DNA of 9,781 nt from Eubacteriaceae bacterium UBA4266 (lineage in GTDB: Bacteria > Bacillota > Clostridia > Eubacteriales > Eubacteriaceae): the NCBI GenBank assembly GCA_002396065.1, contig DGWE01000076.1, positions 1 through 9,781 of the forward strand, in the 5' to 3' direction. The position numbers were made by a program, and so were the translations under genes. Below, one piece after another: positions 1-6,499 of this stretch; position 1 is the stretch's first letter, and every line of letters starts with the position of its first letter. Under the pieces are notes generated by a model. It made no database searches. It saw nothing but the letters and a program-made list of their open reading frames with translations, and had not been told where the DNA came from.

Positions 1-26
1 TGCCTTGAACTTTGTCGACAGTCTGC

Positions 27-48
27 GACCTGCTCATTTGAGCGGGTC
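27..48. other. Short hairpin near left edge, function unknown
   Basis: A 9-bp stem pairs 27-35 with 40-48 around an ATTT loop; one pair is a G-T wobble. On the plus strand it is followed only by CTTTA, so it is a poor terminator by itself. It stands about 11 bases before the stronger hairpin at 60-110 and could be part of the 3' untranslated end of a gene lying left of the window. No gene can be assigned to 1-59: one plus frame closes with TGA at 6-8 and another with TAA at 61-63, and either could be the last codon of an upstream gene. Confidence 0.3.
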
Positions 49-59
49 TTTAGTACCAT

Positions 60-110
60 ATAAGTGTAGCAAGACAGAGAAGAAATTCTCATCCTGCTGC
101 ACTTATTTTT
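60..110 (+). terminator. Intrinsic terminator, rightward
   Basis: Positions 60-71 pair with 95-106 in a 12-bp stem with one G-T wobble. Above a small internal loop, 77-81 pairs with 86-90, capped by a GAAA tetraloop (82-85). A T run (106-110) and then an AT-rich stretch follow. This is the standard form of a Rho-independent terminator reading rightward. No rightward gene inside the window ends just before it, so it most likely ends a transcription unit that lies to the left of position 1. It also faces the leftward secA terminator at 170-206, as expected for two convergent units. Confidence 0.75.
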
Positions 111-169
111 ATATAATAGGGGAAGCAGCTGGCCTGACGTGCGGGTTTTTACGCGTATTTTTGGGAAGC

Positions 170-206
170 AAAAAATCCGCAGCCTGATTAAAAACAAGCT
201 GCGGAT
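170..206 (-). terminator. Intrinsic terminator of secA, leftward
   Basis: A perfect 9-bp stem joins 175-183 with 198-206 around a 14-base loop. Read on the minus strand, it is followed by five T residues (the A run at 170-174). It starts about 22 bases after the secA stop codon (228-230), so it most likely ends the secA transcript and shows that secA is the last gene of its unit. On the plus strand the stem is followed only by a weak T run at 212-215, so rightward function is less likely. Confidence 0.8.
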
Positions 207-227
207 ATGTCTTTTAAAAAGAAAGAA

Positions 228-2567
228 TCAATAATTGGTCAAATTGGCGAGGGCCTTCACCGTCTCCAGCACGATGCGGCGGTTCATCTCGTCGAACAAT
301 TCTCCTGATTCTCGGCTGTACTCGACGACCGGGTCGTTCTGCCCGTAGGCGCGCAGGCCGATGCCCTGGCGCAGCTGCGACGTCGCGGTCAAATGATCGA
401 TCCACGCCGCATCGACCTGCCGGAGCAAGACTAAACGTTCCATGTTGTTCGCGATGGTCTCGCCGAATTCCTCGACGTGGGCCTCGTGGAGCGCTTTGAA
501 TTTGGCCACGAGGGCGTCCCGAAGCGTCGCGATGTCGCGGATTTTCACAAGCGCGCTCTGGGGAATGGCGATGTTGTAGGCCGCAAGCTTCTTCATAAAT
601 TGCTGGGTGTCGATTTTGTGCCCTTCGGTCACGCAGCCGTCGATGATTGCGTCAGCCGCGTCGCCAGCCATGGCGGCGATCTGATCGGAGAGGTCGGCGC
701 TTTCCATGACGGTCTGGCGTTCGCGGTAAATCAAGTCCCGCTGACGGCTGATGATGTCGTCGTATTGGAGGATGCTTTTGCGCTGGTCGGCGTTTTTGGC
801 CTCGAGGAAGTCCTGGGCTGCCTTGACCGCACGTTCAGCGGCGCCGCCGACAATGGGTTTGTCCGCCGGGTAATCCGCGTATTTTGAACGAAGTTTCTCC
901 GCTTTCGCTCCGCCGTAAATATTGAGCAGGTCGTCCTCGAGGGAGAGGTAAAATTGAGAGACACCGGGGTCGCCCTGGCGGCCCGAGCGGCCGCGGAGCT
1001 GGTTGTCGACCCGTGCCGACTCGTGGCGCTCGGTGCCGATGACGCAGAGACCGCCGGCCTCCCGCACGCCGGGCCCCAGCTTGATGTCGGTGCCCCGGCC
1101 GGCCATATTGGTCGAGAGGGTTACGGCGCCCCGCTGTCCGGCCTGGGCGACGATTGTGGCTTCCTCGGCGAGGTGTTTGGCGTTGAGCACCCGGTGGGGA
1201 ATGCCCGCGCGATTAAGTGCCGCACTGAGGCGCTCTGACGCGTTGACCGACGCCGTGCCGATGAGCACGGGCTGTCCTTTTTTAAGACAGGCCTTCACAT
1301 GGGCGATCACGGCGCGCAGTTTGCCCCTCTCTGTCGTGTAGATCTGGTCCGGCTTGTCGACGCGCTGCACCGGCACATTCGTCGGAATCGAGACGACGTC
1401 CATGTGGTAGACGCTGCGGAATTCGTCGGCCACCGTCTGAGCCGTGCCGGTCATGCCGGCGATTTTATCGAAATGTCTAAAATAATTCTGAATCGTGATC
1501 GTCGCGAGGGTCTTGGTCTCGCTGTTGATCTTAACGCCTTCCTTGGCTTCAATCGCCTGATGCAGCCCGTCGGAGAACTGCCTGGAGGGCATCACCCGGC
1601 CGGTGTACTGGTCGACGATGACGACCTTCCCGTCTTGGACGATGTAATCCACACCGTTATCCATCATGCCGTTGGCGTAGAGGGCCTTTTCGATGTCGTG
1701 CACCACGGTCGTATTTTCCGCGGCGGCCAAATTGTCGAGGTGGTAAAAAGCCTCGGCCTTGGCGATACCCGATTCGGTCAGGGTGATGACCTTTTCTTTT
1801 TCCTCTTTTTCGTAATCGGCGGGGGTCGGCGATTTGATGAACCGGTCCGCCCGCTCGTATTCGCCGGCGTCCCGTGTCTGGTCGCCGGAGATGATCAGCG
1901 GCGTGCGGGCCTCGTCGATTAGGATCGAGTCCGCCTCGTCGATGATCGCGAAATGGCGGCGGGGCTGCACCTGATCGTCTAAATCGGCGGCGATGTTGTC
2001 CCGGAGGTAGTCGAAGCCGAACTCGCTGTTGGTCCCGTAGGTGATGTCGCATTGGTAGGCGGCCTTGCGCTCAGCCGTCGACATGCCGCTGGTTATCAGG
2101 CCGGTCGTGAGCCCGGCGAACGCGAAGACTCGGCCCATCTGCTCGGCGTCGCGCTTCGCCAAATAATCGTTGACCGTGACGACGAAGACGCCCCTACCCG
2201 AGAGCGCGTTCAAATACGCCGGCATGATGGCCACCAGCGTCTTGCCCTCGCCGGTTTTCATCTCGGCGACGCACCCGTCGTTGAGCACCAGGCCGCCGAG
2301 GACCTGCACCGGAAAGGGCCGCATCCCGAGCACCCGGCAGGCCGCCTCGCGGATCAGCGCGAAGGCGTGGATCTTGATATCTTCTTCTGTCGCGCCGTCG
2401 CGCAGCTTCTGCTTCAGCGCCTCGGTGATCGTCAGAAACTCTGGGTTGGCGAGCTTATGATAAATGGATTTGAGGTCCAAAATCTGCTCGACCTGGCTGC
2501 GGTAATGACTGATGTGGAATTGGTTAAAAATCGCGTCTATTTTTTCGTATCTCATGAAGATAATCAT
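228..2567 (-). CDS. secA2: SecA-family preprotein translocase ATPase, SecA2 type
   Basis: This is the motor ATPase that pushes secreted proteins through the SecYEG channel at the membrane. The 779-residue frame is intact. It shows Walker A (GEGKT, 106-110) in the SecA signature AEMKTGEGKT, the DEAD box (DEAD, 210-213) followed by the typical SILIDEARTPLIISG stretch, and helicase motif VI (QLRGRSGRQGD, 523-533). It ends at LANLTNY and has no C-terminal linker or CxCGSGKK-like zinc domain, which housekeeping SecA of about 840-900 residues usually carries. Its length matches Listeria-type SecA2 (about 780), so the accessory form is the best call. A housekeeping SecA that has lost its tail cannot be excluded, because no secY2 or substrate gene lies nearby. 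The start is uncertain: ATG at 2567 or ATG at 2555 (residue 5), neither with a clear Shine-Dalgarno site. It is transcribed away from the glp-like operon and followed by its own terminator. Confidence 0.88.
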   Translation of the reverse strand: MIIFMRYEKIDAIFNQFHISHYRSQVEQILDLKSIYHKLANPEFLTITEALKQKLRDGATEEDIKIHAFALIREAACRVLGMRPFPVQVLGGLVLNDGCVAEMKTGEGKTLVAIMPAYLNALSGRGVFVVTVNDYLAKRDAEQMGRVFAFAGLTTGLITSGMSTAERKAAYQCDITYGTNSEFGFDYLRDNIAADLDDQVQPRRHFAIIDEADSILIDEARTPLIISGDQTRDAGEYERADRFIKSPTPADYEKEEKEKVITLTESGIAKAEAFYHLDNLAAAENTTVVHDIEKALYANGMMDNGVDYIVQDGKVVIVDQYTGRVMPSRQFSDGLHQAIEAKEGVKINSETKTLATITIQNYFRHFDKIAGMTGTAQTVADEFRSVYHMDVVSIPTNVPVQRVDKPDQIYTTERGKLRAVIAHVKACLKKGQPVLIGTASVNASERLSAALNRAGIPHRVLNAKHLAEEATIVAQAGQRGAVTLSTNMAGRGTDIKLGPGVREAGGLCVIGTERHESARVDNQLRGRSGRQGDPGVSQFYLSLEDDLLNIYGGAKAEKLRSKYADYPADKPIVGGAAERAVKAAQDFLEAKNADQRKSILQYDDIISRQRDLIYRERQTVMESADLSDQIAAMAGDAADAIIDGCVTEGHKIDTQQFMKKLAAYNIAIPQSALVKIRDIATLRDALVAKFKALHEAHVEEFGETIANNMERLVLLRQVDAAWIDHLTATSQLRQGIGLRAYGQNDPVVEYSRESGELFDEMNRRIVLETVKALANLTNY

Positions 2568-2641
2568 ATCACAGAATACACACCGATAAGCTATTTTTCG
2601 GCATAAAACTTAAAGTGCAGAAGCCGCCGGCCAAATTCATC

Positions 2642-2670
2642 TTGACATCGTTTTCTAGTCGTGTTAAGAT
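2642..2670 (+). promoter_or_regulatory. Sigma-A type promoter of the glp-like operon
   Basis: A consensus -35 box TTGACA (2642-2647) is followed by a 17-base spacer and a -10 box TAAGAT (2665-2670, four of six consensus bases). Transcription would start near 2677, leaving a leader of about 170 bases before the kinase gene at 2850. The spacing is optimal and the site lies in the AT-rich gap between the two divergent genes. The good match suggests frequent initiation, with control exerted later in the leader by the attenuator at 2740-2820. I did not find a convincing promoter for secA on the opposite strand, nor a clear catabolite-response element. Confidence 0.75.
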
Positions 2671-2739
2671 AAACCTGCAAAACAAAATATTTCCGATTTG
2701 ATTCAAAATTTGGAGAGTTGGAGAATGGGATGGAAATGC

Positions 2740-2820
2740 AGAGTCCTGTTTAATGGATTGCGAGATCTAAAGTCGTGTACGAGATTGCGCAGTTTATTAA
2801 GCAGGGCTTTTTGTATTTTC
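2740..2820 (+). promoter_or_regulatory. Leader attenuator, probable GlpP-controlled terminator
   Basis: The 5' arm 2742-2768 pairs with the 3' arm 2782-2808. Of 27 positions, 26 can pair (20 Watson-Crick, 6 G-U), with one A-G mismatch (2763 with 2787) and a 13-base loop (2769-2781). Positions 2740-2741 can also pair with T2809-T2810. The 3' side runs into TTTTT (2808-2812) and, after GTA, TTTT (2816-2819). This is a strong intrinsic terminator located between the promoter and the first gene. In Bacillus subtilis, GlpP with glycerol 3-phosphate prevents termination at such leader repeats of glp genes, and a glpP gene lies two genes downstream here. GlpP control is therefore inferred from context; the fold is read directly from the sequence. 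Confidence 0.8.
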
Positions 2821-2849
2821 AAGAGTTGAACGCATCGGGGAGGATGTAA

Positions 2850-4340
2850 ATGAAACAGTATATTTTGGTTATGGACCAGGGCACAACCGGCTCACGCGGC
2901 GTCATCTACGACGAAACCGGCAATGCCGTCGCCATCGATTACGCGGAATACAAGCAGTATTATCCACAGTCCGGCTGGTGGGAACAGGACGCCAACGACG
3001 TCTGGCAGGTCACCCTTGAAACCTCGCGCAACGCGATCGCCAAGGCCGGCATCACAGGCCAGGACATCAAGGCCATCGGCATCACCAATCAGCGGGAAAC
3101 CACCGTCATGTGGGACAGCGAAACCGGCGAGCCGGTCTATCACGACATCGTCTGGGGCTGCCGCCGGACGGCGCCGATCGTCGAACGCCTCCGTCAGGAA
3201 GGCTACAACGCGATGTTCAATCACAAGACGGGGCTGGTGCTCGACCCGACCTATTCCGGGACGAAGATCAGATGGATCCTCGACAACGTGCCGGAAGCGG
3301 CGGAAAAGGCGAAACAGGGCAAACTCAAATTCGGGAACATCGACTGCTGGCTCCTTTGGAACCTCACCTGCGGCCGGGTGCACGCGACAGACTGCTCCAA
3401 CGCGGCGCGGACGCTGTTGTTCAATCCCTACGAAGGCAAATGGGACGATGCCTTAATTGAGGCGCTGGACGTGCCGGTGGAAATCCTGCCGGAGGTCAAG
3501 GATTCGGTGGGCTATTTCGGCACGGCTGATCCCAAATGGTTTGGCGCGGAAATTCCAATCACCGGTATCGCCGGCGATCAGTCGGCCGCGTTGTTCGGCC
3601 AGGCTTGCTTCGAAGAGGGCAGCGCGAAGAATACCTACGGCACCTCCGCTGTGCCGCTGATGTTCACCGGCGACAAAGCGCCGCGGACGGAAACGGGGCT
3701 GATGACGCTGGCCTGGGGCATCGACGGCCACCTGTCCTATTCGATGGGCGCGTCCATTCTGATCGCCGGCCAGGTGGTGCAGTGGCTCAGAGACAAGATG
3801 CAGTTCTTTGAAAAATCCGGCGAATCGGAAGCTATGGCGGCCAGCATCCCCAATAACGGGGGCATCTTCTTCGTACCGGCCTTTACCGGCCTCGGCGCGC
3901 CGTTCTACGATCCGAAGGCCAGAGGGATGATCATCGGCATCACCGCGGACACGACTCAGGAACAAATCACCCGGGCGGCCCTCGAATCCATGGCGTACCA
4001 GACGCGGGATCTGCTCGAAGACATGGCCGAACATTCAGGCATCGCCCTCAAGGAACTCAAGGTGGACGGCGGAGCGTCCCAGAACGACTTCCTGATGCAG
4101 TTCCAGGCGGACATCCTCAACTGCCGCGTCATCCGTCCGAAGGATATTGAAACCACGGCCAAGGGCGCCTGTTATCTCGCGGGGCTGGGCTGCGGCGTTT
4201 GGAAAGATCAAAGCGAGCTCAAGGACTTGTGGGAAGCGGACAAGGTGTTTGAACCGCGCATGGGCGATACGGAACGGGAAGCGCTCTACGAACAATGGCG
4301 CGAAGCCGTGAAACGCTCCTCAAACTGGGCGCGCGAATGA
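2850..4340 (+). CDS. glpK: Glycerol kinase-like FGGY kinase
   Basis: An FGGY-family kinase of 496 residues, close to the usual GlpK length of about 500. It is expected to phosphorylate glycerol to glycerol 3-phosphate with ATP in the cytoplasm. GlpK features seen are DQGTT (9-13), GITNQRETT (77-85), IVW (100-102), GIAGDQSAALFGQ with the catalytic Asp at 243, KNTYGT (260-265), PAFTGLGAPF (343-352) and VDGGASQNDFLMQFQ (405-419). Oddities, from aligning to remembered E. coli GlpK: the glycerol-contact Tyr135 is Thr134 here (DPTYSGTK instead of DPYFSGTK), Phe270 is Val268, WQCRR is WGCRR, and the YALEG segment reads YSMGA (297-301). The His phosphorylated by HPr in Gram-positive GlpK appears to be Lys229. 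R82, E83, W102 and D243 are kept. ATG 2850 has the site GGGGAGG (2837-2843) six bases upstream. Glycerol is the default substrate, but another polyol is possible. Confidence 0.85.
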   Translation: MKQYILVMDQGTTGSRGVIYDETGNAVAIDYAEYKQYYPQSGWWEQDANDVWQVTLETSRNAIAKAGITGQDIKAIGITNQRETTVMWDSETGEPVYHDIVWGCRRTAPIVERLRQEGYNAMFNHKTGLVLDPTYSGTKIRWILDNVPEAAEKAKQGKLKFGNIDCWLLWNLTCGRVHATDCSNAARTLLFNPYEGKWDDALIEALDVPVEILPEVKDSVGYFGTADPKWFGAEIPITGIAGDQSAALFGQACFEEGSAKNTYGTSAVPLMFTGDKAPRTETGLMTLAWGIDGHLSYSMGASILIAGQVVQWLRDKMQFFEKSGESEAMAASIPNNGGIFFVPAFTGLGAPFYDPKARGMIIGITADTTQEQITRAALESMAYQTRDLLEDMAEHSGIALKELKVDGGASQNDFLMQFQADILNCRVIRPKDIETTAKGACYLAGLGCGVWKDQSELKDLWEADKVFEPRMGDTEREALYEQWREAVKRSSNWARE

Positions 4341-4906
4341 GCGGCGCAAAGCGCGGCTGGCATCAGCCGTCAGCTTTTCAGGTGATTCCGTCGATCCGCC
4401 GCCTCGGCGATTTGGAGCGGGCGCTAAAGAGCGAACGGCAGACGATTCTGCTCACCGGGGCAGACATTGCCAGTCTGCCGCTGCTCGCCCAAAAGGTTCA
4501 CGACGCCGGGAAACGGGTGCTCATCAATATGGAGCTTCTCGGCGGATTCGGACGGGACGAGGTCGGGATCAAGCTGCTCAAGCATTACTTCAAGGTCGAC
4601 GGCGTCATGTCCACCGACCGGATGCGCCTCGGGATGGCGCGCAACATCGGCCTGTACACGATCCAGCGTTTTTTGATCTCTGATTCCAAGGCGCTGGACA
4701 CGACCCTTCGGATTTTGAAATCCACCCGGGCGCAGGCGGCTGAAATTCTGCCGGCGAAGGTCGCGGTGGACGTGCTGCCCGAGCTTCGCAAGGTGACGGC
4801 CATCCCGCTTTGGGCCGGCGGCTTCATTCAGACCCCAGAAGAGATCGAAGCGGTCGAGCGGGCCGGATTCAACGGCGCCACCACCAGTGAAAGGCATTTG
4901 TTTTAG
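4337..4906 (+). CDS. glpP: Glycerol-3-phosphate responsive antiterminator GlpP
   Basis: A 189-residue protein of the GlpP family, a small TIM-barrel-like RNA-associated regulator. In Bacillus it works with glycerol 3-phosphate to let RNA polymerase pass leader terminators of glp genes. Family features are VIPSIRRLGDLERAL near the N terminus (16-30), LINMELLGG (62-70), DGVMSTD (88-94), TIQRFLISDSKAL (108-120), EILPA (136-140), WAGGFIQT (159-166) and a final TTSERHLF. The start is chosen at ATG 4337, which overlaps the upstream kinase stop as ATGA and suggests translational coupling; it places the conserved PSIR segment at the expected distance from the N terminus. An in-frame ATG at 4295 would add 14 residues inside the kinase gene and is less likely. 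The gene lies downstream of the leader it probably controls (2740-2820), so it would promote its own expression. Confidence 0.9.
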   Translation: MSGAKRGWHQPSAFQVIPSIRRLGDLERALKSERQTILLTGADIASLPLLAQKVHDAGKRVLINMELLGGFGRDEVGIKLLKHYFKVDGVMSTDRMRLGMARNIGLYTIQRFLISDSKALDTTLRILKSTRAQAAEILPAKVAVDVLPELRKVTAIPLWAGGFIQTPEEIEAVERAGFNGATTSERHLF

Positions 4907-4941
4907 AGGGAATGAGGATGAACGAAAGTTCAGATCACAAT

Positions 4942-4948
4942 AGAGAGG
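4942..4948 (+). promoter_or_regulatory. Ribosome binding site deciding the second kinase start
   Basis: AGAGAGG lies nine bases before ATG 4958 but only three before the in-frame GTG at 4952. The spacing favours ATG 4958, removing two residues from the longest reading. Confidence 0.6.
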
Positions 4949-4957
4949 TGTGTGAAA

Positions 4958-6463
4958 ATGGAAAAATATCTGTTGGGGCTCGACAACGGCGGGACCATGT
5001 CCAAGGCGGCCCTGTACGATTTAGAGGGGCATGAAATCGCGGTGTCCAGCCGGAAAACCGAGCTGATTCAACCTCAGCCGGGCTTCACCGAACGGGACAG
5101 CAACGAAATGTGGGCGGCCAACGTCGGCGCGATCCGCGCGGTGATCGCCCAGGCCGGCATCGACAGCGGACAGATCGTCGGCGTCGCGGCAACCGGCCAC
5201 GGCAACGGCGTCTACCTGACCCAGGCGGACGGCTCTCCAGCCTACAACGGCATCATCTCGACGGATTCCAGAGGCAATGAATTCGCGGCGCAGTGGCAGC
5301 GGGACGGCACCTTTGAAAAAATTCTGCCGAAGACCATGCAGTCCTGCTGGGGCGGCCAGCCGACGACGATCATCAAGTGGTTTTTAAAGTACCAGCCGGA
5401 GGTAATCGAACGGACCCGCTGGGTCTTCATGTGCAAGGATTTCATCCGCTTCAAGCTCACCGGCGAGGCCTACGGGGAAATCACCGATTATTCCGGCTCG
5501 TCGCTGATGAACGTCCGGGACGTCTGCTACGACAAGGCCCTCCTCGCGGAAATGGGCCTCGAATGCATTTACGACAAGCTGCCGCCGCTGCGCTACTCCG
5601 GCGAAATCTGCGGCTACGTGACCGAAGAAGCGGCGGGGTTGACCGGACTGAAAGTCGGCACGCCAGTGGCCGGCGGCTCGATGGACATTCACGCGTCGGC
5701 GATGGCCGTCGGTGTCACCGACGAATCGGCGATGTGCGTGGTCGCCGGAACCTGGAGCATCAACGAGTACATCAGCAAAAAGCCGGTGGTCGACAAGGAT
5801 TTGTTCATGACGTCGATTGACACGATCCCGGGCTATTGGATGATCCTCGAAGGCAGCCCGACCTCGGCCTCTAACCAGGAATGGTTTTTGACGGAGGTGC
5901 TCAAGGGCGTCGACCTCCACGACCGGGGCATTTACGACTACGCCAACGAGGCGGTGGCCCGGGCCGGAGACGACGACAAGGGATTGGTCTTCCTGCCGTT
6001 TTTGTTCGGCAGCAACGTCAACATGAACGCCAAGGGCGCCTTTATCGGGCTGCAGTCCTGGCACACCCGGGACGACATGCTCCGTGCGGTGTACGAAGGT
6101 ATCGTCTTCAGCCACAAATACCACATCGAAAAGCTGCTCAAATACCGGGACGCTCCGGATTTGATTCGGATGGCCGGCGGCGTCGCCAAATCGAAGATCT
6201 GGGTGCAGATGTTCGCGGACATCCTGCAGGTGCCGATCGAAGTGGCCCGCAGCCAAGAGCTCGGCGCCCTCGGCTCGGCGATCAACGCCGGCGTGGCCGT
6301 CGGGGTCTTCCCGTCCTTTAAGGAGGCGTCGGAGCAGATGGTCGACGTCATGTACACGGCCCAGCCGGACCTGTCGAAGAAGGACGTCTACGACAGAAAA
6401 TACCGGCGGTATCTGAAGGTCATCGACGCTCTCGACGGCGTCTGGGACGATTGGAACGAATGA
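4958..6463 (+). CDS. FGGY carbohydrate kinase, L-xylulose kinase (LyxK)-like
   Basis: A 501-residue cytoplasmic kinase of the FGGY family, with both actin-like domains complete. It has the N-terminal phosphate loop LGLDNGGTMSKAALYD (6-21), PGFTERD (41-47), GGSMDIHASA with the presumed catalytic Asp at 243, the nucleotide-binding AGTWS (263-267), EGSPTSASNQEWF (298-310), LPFLFGSN (346-353) and AGGVAKSKIWVQMFADI (406-422). Many segments resemble E. coli LyxK as I remember it (for example EASPTSSGNLEWF and LPFLYGSN). It is clearly not a second copy of the GlpK-like protein upstream. A likely role is phosphorylation of a ketopentose such as L-xylulose, or of a polyol as erythritol kinases do; the substrate cannot be read from the sequence. 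It lies 51 bases after glpP and 36 before the SDR gene, so it is probably cotranscribed with a possible partner oxidoreductase. GTG 4952 is an alternative start. Confidence 0.85.
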   Translation: MEKYLLGLDNGGTMSKAALYDLEGHEIAVSSRKTELIQPQPGFTERDSNEMWAANVGAIRAVIAQAGIDSGQIVGVAATGHGNGVYLTQADGSPAYNGIISTDSRGNEFAAQWQRDGTFEKILPKTMQSCWGGQPTTIIKWFLKYQPEVIERTRWVFMCKDFIRFKLTGEAYGEITDYSGSSLMNVRDVCYDKALLAEMGLECIYDKLPPLRYSGEICGYVTEEAAGLTGLKVGTPVAGGSMDIHASAMAVGVTDESAMCVVAGTWSINEYISKKPVVDKDLFMTSIDTIPGYWMILEGSPTSASNQEWFLTEVLKGVDLHDRGIYDYANEAVARAGDDDKGLVFLPFLFGSNVNMNAKGAFIGLQSWHTRDDMLRAVYEGIVFSHKYHIEKLLKYRDAPDLIRMAGGVAKSKIWVQMFADILQVPIEVARSQELGALGSAINAGVAVGVFPSFKEASEQMVDVMYTAQPDLSKKDVYDRKYRRYLKVIDALDGVWDDWNE

Positions 6464-6499
6464 AATTGTGCGTGTGTGCGTAAAGAATCGAAGGATCAT

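Noticed and set aside
5..187. A 60-codon plus-strand frame starting with TTG near the left edge
   Set aside because: It reads straight through the intrinsic terminator at 60-110 and into the secA terminator, has no ribosome binding site visible in the window, and shows no recognisable domain.
1299..1922. A 207-codon plus-strand frame inside secA
   Set aside because: The minus-strand SecA frame is intact and motif-bearing across this stretch; the plus frame has no domain and no convincing ribosome binding site. The same applies to the plus frame at 2052-2606.
2568..2700. A secA promoter on the minus strand
   Set aside because: Only weak matches were found (for example TTGCAG with TAGAAA at 17-base spacing), not enough to report as a feature.
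4295..4336. Longer GlpP start at ATG 4295
   Set aside because: It would overlap the kinase gene by 46 bases and add residues with no family match; ATG 4337 forms an ATGA overlap and fits the family N terminus better.
5384..6499. A 371-codon open frame on the minus strand
   Set aside because: It is entirely antisense to the LyxK-like kinase and has the biased His/Val/Asp/Arg composition of a shadow frame, with no known motif.
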